Origin: Gammaproteobacteria bacterium
GTDB taxonomy: Bacteria > Pseudomonadota > Gammaproteobacteria > Pseudomonadales > Pseudohongiellaceae
Assembly: GCA_007571115.1 (NCBI GenBank)
Contig: RKSA01000036.1
Location: 1 to 12,364, forward strand
DNA: 12,364 nt
Direction of reading: 5' to 3'
Numbering within the stretch: the first letter of the stretch is position 1; each line of letters starts with the position of its first letter. Made by a program: the position numbers and the translations under genes. Under the pieces are notes generated by a model. The model worked only from the letters and a program-made list of their open reading frames with translations. It did no database searches and had not been told where the DNA came from. Below are positions 1 to 6,503 of this stretch, piece after piece.

Positions 1-647
1 ACTCCCTCGGAGCGCGCCATGCCGATCACGTCGGTCAGATAGTATTCGCGCTGGGCGTTGTCGCGACCGAGCTGCCCGAGCCAGCGCCGCAGCTTCGCGG
101 CGGGAAGCGCCATTATGCCACTGTTGACTTCACTGAGGCGCCGCTGCTCGGGGCTCGCGTCGCGTTCCTCGACGATCGCCTCGACCTCGCCCTGGGAGTT
201 GCGCAGGATCCGCCCGAGACCTTCGGGCCTCGGAGTGTCGAGGGAGAGCAGGGCGACCCTGCCGGGTGCGGCGAGCGCGAGCAGGTCTTGCAGAGTCTCG
301 GGCCGCACTGCGGGAACATCGCCGTACAGCACAAGCACCACTTCGGCGTGAACCTGGGGCATGGCCTGCTGCACGGCGTGGCCGGTGCCGAGTTGCTGCT
401 GTTGCACAACCCAGTTCAGCTCGGCGGCGGCCGCGAGGCAGGGAAAATCGGGGGCGGCGAAGGTCTGGCGAACGAGTTCGGCGCCGTGGCCGACCACGAC
501 ATGGATTGCCGAATGGCCGAGCGCTGCCGCTGCATCCAATACGTGGGCGAGCAAGGGCTTGCCGCCGAGGCGGTGCAGGGTCTTCGGCAGGGAACCCTGC
601 ATCCGGGCGCCCTTGCCTGCCGCGAGAATGACGATGGAAAACTGCAT
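1..647 (-). CDS. glmU: Bifunctional GlmU, N-terminal uridylyltransferase part (cut by window edge)
   Basis: GlmU acetylates glucosamine-1-phosphate and then joins it to UTP, giving UDP-GlcNAc for peptidoglycan and lipopolysaccharide in the cytoplasm. Only the first 215 codons are here; the reading frame is open to base 1, so the left-handed beta-helix acetyltransferase domain lies outside. The translation starts MQFSIVILAAGKGARM, the nucleotide-binding signature of the pyrophosphorylase domain (residues 8-16), followed by LPK (K22), QLGTGHA (86-91), the metal-binding YGDVP (D110), then VEERD and NSGI, which match the substrate-binding segments of E. coli GlmU. The usual GTRM reads GARM here. 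About nine extra residues (near 67-75) precede NWV compared with E. coli. The ATG at 647 sits 32 bp after atpC, with GAGG about 10 nt upstream, and no terminator is visible between them, so read-through from the atp operon is likely. Identity is certain; completeness is unknown. Confidence 0.96.
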   Translation of the reverse strand, partial: MQFSIVILAAGKGARMQGSLPKTLHRLGGKPLLAHVLDAAAALGHSAIHVVVGHGAELVRQTFAAPDFPCLAAAAELNWVVQQQQLGTGHAVQQAMPQVHAEVVLVLYGDVPAVRPETLQDLLALAAPGRVALLSLDTPRPEGLGRILRNSQGEVEAIVEERDASPEQRRLSEVNSGIMALPAAKLRRWLGQLGRDNAQREYYLTDVIGMARSEG

Positions 648-679
648 TCCGGCGCGGCCTCGTCGTTTCCCCGCAGCGT

Positions 680-1102
680 CTAGGAGCGCTCCCTGCGCAA
701 CTGCCGCAATGCCCGGAGCTGCGCCGCAGCTTCGGCGAGCTGGGCGGCGGCTGCCGAGTACTCGAATTCGGCGCCCTGGTTGGCGATGGCTCGCTGGGCG
801 TCCTCGAGCGCTTTTTGCGCTGCCGCCTCGTCGACATCGTGGGCGCGTTCGGCGGTGTCGGCGAGCAGGGTCACCGCTTTTGGCTGCACTTCGAGGAACC
901 CGCCCGAAACGTAGAAGATCTCCTCGGCGCCATCGGCGAGCACGAGCCGCACCGGGCCGGGAAGCAGGTCGGTCAGCAATGGCGCGTGGCCGGGGGTGAT
1001 GCCGAGCTCGCCCCAGTTGCCAGAGGCTGCCATGAAGGTGACCTCTCCGGAGAAAATGCCTTTCTCCGCGCTGACGATATCGCATTGCATCGTTCTGGCC
1101 AT
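680..1102 (-). CDS. atpC: ATP synthase F1 subunit epsilon
   Basis: Epsilon is part of the central rotor stalk of F1 and can inhibit ATP hydrolysis through its C-terminal helices. The 140-residue product contains DIVSAEKGIFSG at the start, GELGITPGHAPLLT (about 31-44), SGGFLEVQP and VTLLADTA of the N-terminal beta sandwich, then an alanine-rich helical hairpin ending RQLRRERS. The start is uncertain. The ATG at 1102 gives seven residues before the conserved aspartate, exactly as in E. coli, so I chose it. The ATG at 1114 would add MSGT and follows a GGGG stretch 8 nt upstream. Neither has a strong Shine-Dalgarno sequence. The gene is 32 bp after atpD (20 bp if 1114 is used) and is the last atp gene before glmU. 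The stop is TAG. Confidence 0.95.
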   Translation of the reverse strand: MARTMQCDIVSAEKGIFSGEVTFMAASGNWGELGITPGHAPLLTDLLPGPVRLVLADGAEEIFYVSGGFLEVQPKAVTLLADTAERAHDVDEAAAQKALEDAQRAIANQGAEFEYSAAAAQLAEAAAQLRALRQLRRERS

Positions 1103-1134
1103 GGTTCCGCTCATAGCTTCGGCCCCGTTCCGCC

Positions 1135-2547
1135 TTATTGCGCCTTGCGCTGCTCTTTCAACCGCTGTTCCTTTTCCACCGCTTCCTCGATGGTGCCGAC
1201 CATGCTGAAGGCCTGCTCGGAAAGGTGGTCGTACTTGCCTTCGAGGATTCCCTTGAAGCCGGCGATCGTGTCTTGCAGCGAAACGTACTTGCCCGGTGCG
1301 TTGGTGAACACCTCGGCGACGGTGAAAGGCTGCGAAAGGAACTGCGAGATGCGCCGCGCCCGCGCGACGGTCTGCTTGTCCTCGTCGGACAGCTCGTCCA
1401 TGCCGAGAATCGCGATGATGTCTTTCAGCTCCTTGTAGCGTTGCAGGACCGACTGCACGCCGCTGGCGACGTCGTAATGCTCCTGGCCGATGACCAGCGG
1501 GTCGAGCTGCCGCGAAGAAGAGTCGAGAGGGTCCACCGCAGGATAGATGCCGAGCGCGGCGATGTCCCGGGACAATACGACCTTGGCGTCGAGGTGGGCG
1601 AAAGTCGTCGCTGGCGAGGGGTCGGTCAAGTCGTCCGCAGGGACGTAGATCGCCTGGATCGAGGTGATCGAGCCGCTCTTGGTCGAGGTGATCCGCTCCT
1701 GCAAGGCGCCCATTTCCTCGGCGAGGGTCGGCTGGTAGCCCACCGCCGAAGGCATGCGGCCGAGCAGCGCCGAGACTTCGGTTCCCGCCAGGGTGTAGCG
1801 ATAGATGTTGTCGATGAACAGCAGCACGTCGCGGCCTTCGTCGCGAAACTTTTCCGCCATCGTCAGGCCGCTCAAGGCGACTCGCAGGCGGTTGCCGGGA
1901 GGCTCGTTCATCTGGCCGTAGACCATCGAAACCTTCGATTCGCCTTCGAGGTTGACGACTCCGGAGTCCTGCATCTCGTGGTAGAAGTCGTTGCCTTCCC
2001 GGGTGCGTTCGCCAACTCCGGCGAACACGCTGAGCCCGCTATGCTCGGTGGCGATGTTGTTGATGAGCTCCATCATGTTCACGGTCTTGCCGACACCGGC
2101 GCCGCCGAACAGCCCGACCTTGCCACCCTTGGCAAAAGGGCAGACCAGATCGATGACCTTGATTCCCGTTTCGAGCAGCTCGTTGGTGACCGACAGTTCC
2201 TCGTAAGTCGGCGCCTTGCGATGGATCGGCATTCGCTCCTGCTCGCCGATCGGGCCTCGCTCGTCGATGGGGCGACCGAGCACGTCCATGATGCGGCCGA
2301 GGGTTTCCTTGCCCACCGGAACCGAGACGGGGTTGCCGGTGTCCTGCACGACGAGGCCCCGGCGCAGCCCTTCGGTGCTGCCGAGAGCGATGGTGCGGAC
2401 AACACCGTCGCCGAGTTGCTGCTGCACTTCGAGAGTGATGTCACTGTCGTCGATGGTCAGCGCGTCATATACCTGGGGGACGCTTTGCCGCTCGAACTCC
2501 ACGTCGATGACGGCGCCGATGATTTGCACGATTCGACCGCTACTCAT
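1135..2547 (-). CDS. atpD: ATP synthase F1 catalytic subunit beta
   Basis: Beta carries the three catalytic sites of the F1 hexamer at the cytoplasmic face of the membrane. The 470-residue protein shows the Walker A loop GGAGVGKT (148-155), GVGERTREG with the catalytic glutamate E180, the Walker B strand LLFID (242-246), the conserved NIYRYTLAGTE and MPSAVGYQPTLAEEMG segments, and DELSDED (384-390), the equivalent of the DELSEED lever that pushes on gamma. The last recognisable block is SMVGTIEEAVEK, followed by a charged tail. Length is normal (E. coli 460). The ATG at 2547 is fixed by the family start and by an unusual run of Shine-Dalgarno-like hexamers directly in front. It follows atpG after an unusually long 137-bp spacer that contains tandem repeats. 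The stop is TAA. Confidence 0.99.
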   Translation of the reverse strand: MSSGRIVQIIGAVIDVEFERQSVPQVYDALTIDDSDITLEVQQQLGDGVVRTIALGSTEGLRRGLVVQDTGNPVSVPVGKETLGRIMDVLGRPIDERGPIGEQERMPIHRKAPTYEELSVTNELLETGIKVIDLVCPFAKGGKVGLFGGAGVGKTVNMMELINNIATEHSGLSVFAGVGERTREGNDFYHEMQDSGVVNLEGESKVSMVYGQMNEPPGNRLRVALSGLTMAEKFRDEGRDVLLFIDNIYRYTLAGTEVSALLGRMPSAVGYQPTLAEEMGALQERITSTKSGSITSIQAIYVPADDLTDPSPATTFAHLDAKVVLSRDIAALGIYPAVDPLDSSSRQLDPLVIGQEHYDVASGVQSVLQRYKELKDIIAILGMDELSDEDKQTVARARRISQFLSQPFTVAEVFTNAPGKYVSLQDTIAGFKGILEGKYDHLSEQAFSMVGTIEEAVEKEQRLKEQRKAQ

Positions 2548-2578
2548 TTCCTCTACCTTTTCCTTTGCCTTTGCCTTT
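2548..2578 (-). promoter_or_regulatory. Tandem Shine-Dalgarno-like hexamer array before atpD
   Basis: Read on the minus strand, five hexamers abut one another: AAAGGC, AAAGGC, AAAGGA, AAAGGT, AGAGGA, then A and the atpD ATG. Each contains AGG, and the last two offer AAGG and GAGGA at short distances from the start. The repeats are directly visible. That they raise initiation on atpD is an inference: beta is needed in three copies per gamma, and this array lies exactly between the two genes. The GAGG of the final unit is rather close to the ATG (about 3 nt), so the AAGG of the fourth unit at about 8 nt is the better-spaced ribosome site. Confidence 0.7.
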
Positions 2579-2625
2579 ACTCTGGGTTGCTTGCTTCACT
2601 CTGTGTGAAATGCCTTTCGCCTGCT

Positions 2626-2682
2626 CTTTTCGCTACGATACTTTTGCTGCGGCACTCTCGCTACGGCACCTTCGCTGCGGCG
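2626..2682 (-). repeat. Four-copy 14-nt tandem repeat in the atpG-atpD spacer
   Basis: Four adjacent imperfect copies occupy 2669-2682, 2655-2668, 2641-2654 and 2626-2640 (the last has 15 nt). On the minus strand they read CGCCGCAGCGAAGG, TGCCGTAGCGAGAG, TGCCGCAGCAAAAG and TATCGTAGCGAAAAG, giving an approximate consensus TGCCGYAGCGAAAG. Copies alternate GCAGC and GTAGC, which suggests duplication of a 28-nt pair. The array starts 2 nt after the atpG stop codon and is outside every convincing reading frame. Function is unknown; an effect on mRNA structure, processing or stability between gamma and beta is possible. Confidence 0.75.
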
Positions 2683-2684
2683 CC

Positions 2685-3545
2685 TCACACTGCCGCAGCG
2701 CCTGCGGCGATTTCCGACAGTTCCTGGGTGATCGCTGCCTGACGTTCCTTGTTGTACGCGAGCTCGAGCTCGTCCATGAGATCGCCGGCATTTTCCGAGG
2801 CGTTCTTCATGGCGATCATCCGCGCCGCCTGTTCGCAGGCGATGTTTTCCACCACCGACTGGTACACCTGGGACTCGATGTAGCGCAACAGCAGACCATC
2901 GAGCAGCTTCTTCGCCTCGGGCTCGTAGATGTAGTCCCAGTGGTGCTTGAGATACTCGTCCCTGGCCGGCAGCAGGGGCAGCAACTGCTCGACCATGGGG
3001 CGATGCAGCATCGTGTTGACGAACTCGTTGCTGATGATGAACAGCTTGTCGATCTCGCCGTTGTCGAACTTGTCGAGCACGACCTTGACCGCGCCGATGA
3101 CATCGGCAAGCGACGGCTGGTCGCCGAGATTGCGCACTGCGGCGACGACATTGCCGCCGTACTTGTTGAAGAACGTCGCTGCCCGCGCACCGACGGTGCA
3201 GACATCGATCTCGACATTGCGCTCGCGCCACTCTCGCATCGAGGCAACCGTCGCCTTGAAGGCATTGATGTTCAAGCCGCCGCAAAGGCCCCGATCGGTC
3301 GAAACGACGATGTAGGCGACGCGACGCACCTCGCGGTTCTCGAAATAGCCGTGGCGGTATTCGGAAGAGGACGTCGCGATGTGGCCGATCATGTCGCGGA
3401 TGTGCCTCGCATAGGGCTTGCCGAGGCGCATGCGCTCCTGGACCTTCCGCATCTTGCTCGCGGAAACCATTTCCATCGCCTTGGTGATCTTTTGCGTGTT
3501 GCGGATGCTCGAGATCTTGTTGCGGATTTCCTTGCCTCGGGCCAT
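2685..3545 (-). CDS. atpG: ATP synthase F1 subunit gamma
   Basis: Gamma is the rotating central shaft that couples the c-ring to the alpha/beta hexamer. The 286-residue protein (E. coli 287) begins MARGKEIRNKISSIRNTQKI, continues with TKAMEMVSASKMRK, has the family signature STDRGLCGGLN (from residue 82), and ends in the second long helix with ESQVYQSVVENIACEQAARM, YNKERQAAITQELSEI and GAAAV, so both the N- and C-terminal coiled-coil helices are complete. I chose the ATG at 3545 because the family begins exactly there. The frame is open further upstream, but that extension would overlap atpA by more than 100 bases and reads as low-complexity Ser/Arg/Pro. atpA ends 40 bp upstream; an AGAGG lies about 11 nt before the start. 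The stop is TGA. Confidence 0.99.
   Translation of the reverse strand: MARGKEIRNKISSIRNTQKITKAMEMVSASKMRKVQERMRLGKPYARHIRDMIGHIATSSSEYRHGYFENREVRRVAYIVVSTDRGLCGGLNINAFKATVASMREWRERNVEIDVCTVGARAATFFNKYGGNVVAAVRNLGDQPSLADVIGAVKVVLDKFDNGEIDKLFIISNEFVNTMLHRPMVEQLLPLLPARDEYLKHHWDYIYEPEAKKLLDGLLLRYIESQVYQSVVENIACEQAARMIAMKNASENAGDLMDELELAYNKERQAAITQELSEIAAGAAAV
2692..2708 (-). other. GC-rich hairpin at the 3' end of atpG
   Basis: On the transcript GCCGCAG, a three-base loop GCG, and CTGCGGC form a perfect 7-bp stem within the last codons of atpG. It is not followed by a T run, so it does not look like an intrinsic terminator. Its GCCGCAG arm is also present in the tandem repeats just downstream, so alternative pairings are possible. 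It partly reflects the alanine-rich end of gamma (GAAAV), so it may have no regulatory role. Confidence 0.4.
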
Positions 3546-3585
3546 TGCCTCGATCGCCTCTTGTGCTTGTGCCGCTTCGCCCGGC

Positions 3586-5130
3586 CTACCAGGTCTGGGT
3601 GGCCTTGAACTGCTCGATCGCCGTCTTGAACTTCGCCTCGATTTCGTCGTCGAAGGCGCCGGTGGCGTTGACGTGGGCGAGCAGTTCCTCGTGTTCGTCA
3701 TTCATGTACGAAAGCAGCGCGTTTTCGAAATCGAGCACCTTGTTCAGGGCGATGTCGCGCAGATAGCCCTCGTTGGCGGCGTACAGCGAAACCGCCATTT
3801 CCGCCACCGACATCGGGGAATACTGCTTCTGCTTCATCAGTTCGGTGACGCGCTGGCCGTGCTCGAGCCTCGCCCGGGTGTCGTCGTCGAGGTCCGAGGC
3901 AAACGCCGCGAAGGCCGCGAGCTCGCGATACTGCGCGAGCGAGATGCGGATTCCGCCGCCGAGCTTCTTGATGATCTTGGTCTGGGCCGCACCGCCGACC
4001 CGGGAAACCGAAATCCCCGGATTCATCGCCGGGCGGATTCCCGAATTGAACAGGTCGGTTTCGAGGAAGATCTGGCCGTCGGTGATGGAAATGACATTGG
4101 TCGGAACGAAGGCCGAGATGTCACCGGCCTGGGTCTCGATGATCGGCAGTGCGGTGAGCGAGCCGGTGGCGCCGGTCACCTCGCCATTGGTGAACTGCTC
4201 GACGTAGTTGGCGTTGACCCGGGAAGCCCGCTCCAGCAGCCGCGAATGCAGGTAGAAGACGTCGCCGGGATAGGCTTCGCGGCCCGGCGGGCGGCGCAGC
4301 AGCAGCGAGATCTGTCGATACGCCCAGGCCTGCTTGGTCAGGTCGTCGTAGATGATGAGGGCGTCCTGGCCGCGGTCGCGGTAGTACTCGCCCATGCTGC
4401 AGCCCGAATACGGCGCGATGAACTGCATGGAAGCTGGGTCGGAGGCGCTCGCCGAAACGACGATGGTGTATTCCATTGCGCCGTGTTCCTCGAGCTTGTG
4501 TACCACGTTGGCGATCGACGAGGCTTTCTGCCCGATCGCGACGTAGATGCATTTCAGATCCTTGCCTTTCTGGTTGATGATCGTGTCGATGGCGATGGCG
4601 GTCTTGCCGACTTCGCGGTCGCCGATGATGAGCTCGCGCTGGCCGCGGCCGATCGGCGTCATCGAGTCGATCGACTTGAGTCCGGTTTGCACGGGCTGCG
4701 CGACCGACTGCCGCGCGATCACTCCCGGGGCGACTTTCTCGATCGCGTCGGTCATGCTCGCTCCGACCGGACCCTTGCCATCGACGGGCCTGCCGAGAGC
4801 GTCGACGACGCGGCCTTCGAGCTCGGGGCCCACCGGAACCTCGAGGATGCGCCCTGTGCAACGGCAGCTTTGGCCCTCCCTGAGTTCGAGATAGTCGCCT
4901 AGCACCACCGCGCCTACCGAATCGCGCTCGAGATTCAGCGCCATGCCGTAGACGCCCCCCTCGAACTCGATCATTTCGCCGTACATGACCTCGGTGAGGC
5001 CATGAATGCGGATGATGCCGTCGAGCACGCTGACAATCGTGCCCTCGTTGCGCGCCTGCACCGAAGTGTCGAGGCTGTCGATGCGCTGTTTGATGATTTC
5101 ACTGATTTCCGCTGGATTCAGTTGTTGCAT
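3586..5130 (-). CDS. atpA: ATP synthase F1 subunit alpha
   Basis: Alpha alternates with beta in the F1 hexamer, holds the non-catalytic nucleotide sites and supplies an arginine to the catalytic site. The 514-residue product (E. coli 513) starts MQQLNPAEISEIIKQRI, the helix that contacts the delta subunit. It has the Walker A loop GDREVGKT (170-177), the Walker B strand ALIIYDD (257-263), LLLRRPPGREAYPGD, PIIETQAGDISAFVPTN and PGISVSRVGGAAQTK with the arginine finger at R377. The end, FKATQTW, is almost the E. coli FKATQSW. The ATG at 5130 is preceded by AGGA at about 7 nt and lies 25 bp after atpH. Nothing is truncated; a local SCRC (88-91) in the N-terminal barrel is slightly unusual. The stop is TAG. 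Confidence 0.99.
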   Translation of the reverse strand: MQQLNPAEISEIIKQRIDSLDTSVQARNEGTIVSVLDGIIRIHGLTEVMYGEMIEFEGGVYGMALNLERDSVGAVVLGDYLELREGQSCRCTGRILEVPVGPELEGRVVDALGRPVDGKGPVGASMTDAIEKVAPGVIARQSVAQPVQTGLKSIDSMTPIGRGQRELIIGDREVGKTAIAIDTIINQKGKDLKCIYVAIGQKASSIANVVHKLEEHGAMEYTIVVSASASDPASMQFIAPYSGCSMGEYYRDRGQDALIIYDDLTKQAWAYRQISLLLRRPPGREAYPGDVFYLHSRLLERASRVNANYVEQFTNGEVTGATGSLTALPIIETQAGDISAFVPTNVISITDGQIFLETDLFNSGIRPAMNPGISVSRVGGAAQTKIIKKLGGGIRISLAQYRELAAFAAFASDLDDDTRARLEHGQRVTELMKQKQYSPMSVAEMAVSLYAANEGYLRDIALNKVLDFENALLSYMNDEHEELLAHVNATGAFDDEIEAKFKTAIEQFKATQTW

Positions 5131-5155
5131 GTCGTTTTCCTGGGTTTTTCCACAG

Positions 5156-5692
5156 TCAGGTATTCATGGTTTCGGCGAGCTTGGTCAGCTTGCCCCGGAT
5201 CGAGCTGTCCATGACCTTGTCGCCAGCACGGATCACGGCACCGCCGATCAGGCCGGGGTCGATCTTCGTCGTCAGCCTGATGTCTCGTTGCAAGCGCTTT
5301 TCCAGAGCCTCGGCCAATTTGCGCGAGACGGTTTCGCTAACGGGAAAGGCGCTGACGAGCTCGACATCGACGCTCTTTTGCTCGTTCGCCTTGAGCTCGT
5401 CGAACAGCGCGTGGACCTGCGGCAGCAAGGTCAGCCGCCGGTTTTCCGCGAGCAGGCTGATCAGGTTGCGGACCTTTCCGTTCAATTCGTCGCCACACAG
5501 TTGCTGGAACATCGCTGCAGCCTGCTCGCGGGAGCGCGCCGGGTCGGTCAGGGCCTCGTACACTGCGGGAGCGGCGCTTACAGCCGCCGCCAGGCCAAGC
5601 ATTCGCGACCAGTCGGCAAGGGCGTTCGCTTCGAGCGCCGACTGGAAAGCCGCCTTCGCATAGGGCCGGGCCAAGGTGATCGGGTCCGCCAT
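5156..5692 (-). CDS. atpH: ATP synthase F1 subunit delta
   Basis: Delta sits on top of F1 and ties the hexamer to the b-subunit peripheral stalk. The 178-residue protein opens MADPITLARPYAKAAF, the typical delta start, has the six-helix N-terminal bundle with LISLLAENRRLTLLP near residues 77-91, and ends with the conserved C-terminal block EKRLQRDIRLTTKIDPGLIGG, VIRAGDKVMDSSIRGKLTKL. The length equals the E. coli protein to within one or two residues. The ATG at 5692 follows the atpF stop by 8 bp, with AGGCGG just upstream, so it is probably translated by ribosomes leaving atpF. The stop is TGA. Confidence 0.98.
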   Translation of the reverse strand: MADPITLARPYAKAAFQSALEANALADWSRMLGLAAAVSAAPAVYEALTDPARSREQAAAMFQQLCGDELNGKVRNLISLLAENRRLTLLPQVHALFDELKANEQKSVDVELVSAFPVSETVSRKLAEALEKRLQRDIRLTTKIDPGLIGGAVIRAGDKVMDSSIRGKLTKLAETMNT

Positions 5693-5700
5693 GATCCGCC

Positions 5701-6171
5701 TTACAGCTCCGCAGCGAGCTCGTTGAGCATCGCCTCGTTGGCGCTCTGGTCGATGGCGCGGCCGAGCACCTTCTCGGCGCCGGCGATGGCGATCACCGAG
5801 ACCTGGCCGCGCAGTTCCTCTCTGGCACGATTCGCCTCCTGCTCGATCTCGGCCTGGTTCGCGGCCATGATGCGATCAGCCTCGACTCGCGCCTGCTGCT
5901 TGGCATCGTCGATGATCTGCGCTGCGCGCCGGTTCGCCTGATCGATGATGTCTGCCGCAGAGGCCTTGGCCTGCTCGAGCCGCTCGGCCGAGTCGCGGCT
6001 GGCCGATTCGAGCTTGCGCTCGCCTTCGGCAGCCGCTTCGAGCCCGTCGGCGATCGTTCGCTTGCGCTCTTCGAGCACGTTGGCAAACAGCGGCCAGACG
6101 TGCTTGACGCAGAACCACACGAACACCGCGAAAGCGATCGACTGTCCGATGATGGTCAGGTTGATATTCAC
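5701..6171 (-). CDS. atpF: ATP synthase Fo subunit b
   Basis: Subunit b forms the dimeric peripheral stalk from membrane to F1. At 156 residues it has the same length as the E. coli protein. It begins MNINLTIIGQSIAFAVFVWF, one membrane helix (about 5-25), then VWPLFANVLEERKRTIADGL and a long charged coiled coil (about 35-130) with ANRRAAQIIDDAKQQA and RAREELRGQVSVIAIAGAEK, and a C-terminal delta-binding end NELAAEL. The start is GTG at 6171, not ATG; the family N-terminus and an AGGAG six bases upstream (6178-6182) both support it. It is 31 bp after atpE and 8 bp before atpH. The stop is TAA. Confidence 0.98.
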   Translation of the reverse strand: MNINLTIIGQSIAFAVFVWFCVKHVWPLFANVLEERKRTIADGLEAAAEGERKLESASRDSAERLEQAKASAADIIDQANRRAAQIIDDAKQQARVEADRIMAANQAEIEQEANRAREELRGQVSVIAIAGAEKVLGRAIDQSANEAMLNELAAEL

Positions 6172-6202
6172 TAGGGTCTCCTGCGGGCAGGGCTATTGCC
6201 GA

Positions 6203-6460
6203 TCAGCCAGCAAGCGCCGCCAGGTAGGGGTTGGCGAAGGTGAACCACATGCCGATGCCGATGCCGATCATCGTTACCGCGTCGATCAGGCCGGCGACGA
6301 GGAACATCCGCCCCTGCAACTGCGGCGCGAGCTCGGGCTGGCGGGCAGAGCCCTCCAGAAACTTGCCGCCGAGAATGCCAAAGCCGATCGCCGTGCCAAG
6401 CGCTCCCATTCCCAGCACCAGCAACACTCCCAGCACAGTGAAAGCCAATATCATTTCCAT
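6203..6460 (-). CDS. atpE: ATP synthase Fo subunit c
   Basis: Subunit c builds the proton-driven rotor ring in the inner membrane. The 85-residue hairpin has helix 1 with the glycine-rich GTAIGFGILGGKFLEG, the polar loop ARQPEL (R40, Q41, P42) that contacts gamma and epsilon, and helix 2 with GLIDAVTMIG, where D60 is the ion-carrying carboxylate (E. coli D61). Sodium-type c subunits usually carry a Glu followed by Ser or Thr here and a Gln in helix 1, which are absent, so proton coupling is inferred. The ATG at 6460 has the best GGAGG site in the operon. The gene is 43 bp after atpB and 31 bp before atpF. The stop is TGA. Confidence 0.99.
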   Translation of the reverse strand: MEMILAFTVLGVLLVLGMGALGTAIGFGILGGKFLEGSARQPELAPQLQGRMFLVAGLIDAVTMIGIGIGMWFTFANPYLAALAG

Positions 6461-6470
6461 CTCTGTCTAT

Positions 6471-6475
6471 CCTCC
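6471..6475 (-). promoter_or_regulatory. Strong ribosome binding site of atpE
   Basis: GGAGG on the minus strand, 10 nt before the atpE ATG. It is the only full five-base match to the anti-Shine-Dalgarno core among the atp starts checked here, fitting the need for about ten c subunits per enzyme. It also favours the ATG at 6460 over the in-frame ATG two codons later. Confidence 0.75.
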
Positions 6476-6503
6476 GATTTTCGGTTCTCTCAGGTTTTCC
6501 AAC

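Noticed and set aside
648..679. Terminator between atpC and glmU
   Set aside because: The 32-bp gap has no stem followed by a T run; co-transcription is the simpler reading.
1138..2742. 534-codon open frame on the plus strand opposite atpD
   Set aside because: It is fully antisense to a certain gene and shows no family motif. Long antisense frames are expected in GC-rich coding DNA with strong third-position GC.
3418..4902. 494-codon plus-strand frame opposite atpA
   Set aside because: Same cause: antisense shadow of a conserved gene, Arg/Asp/Val-rich composition with no recognisable domain.
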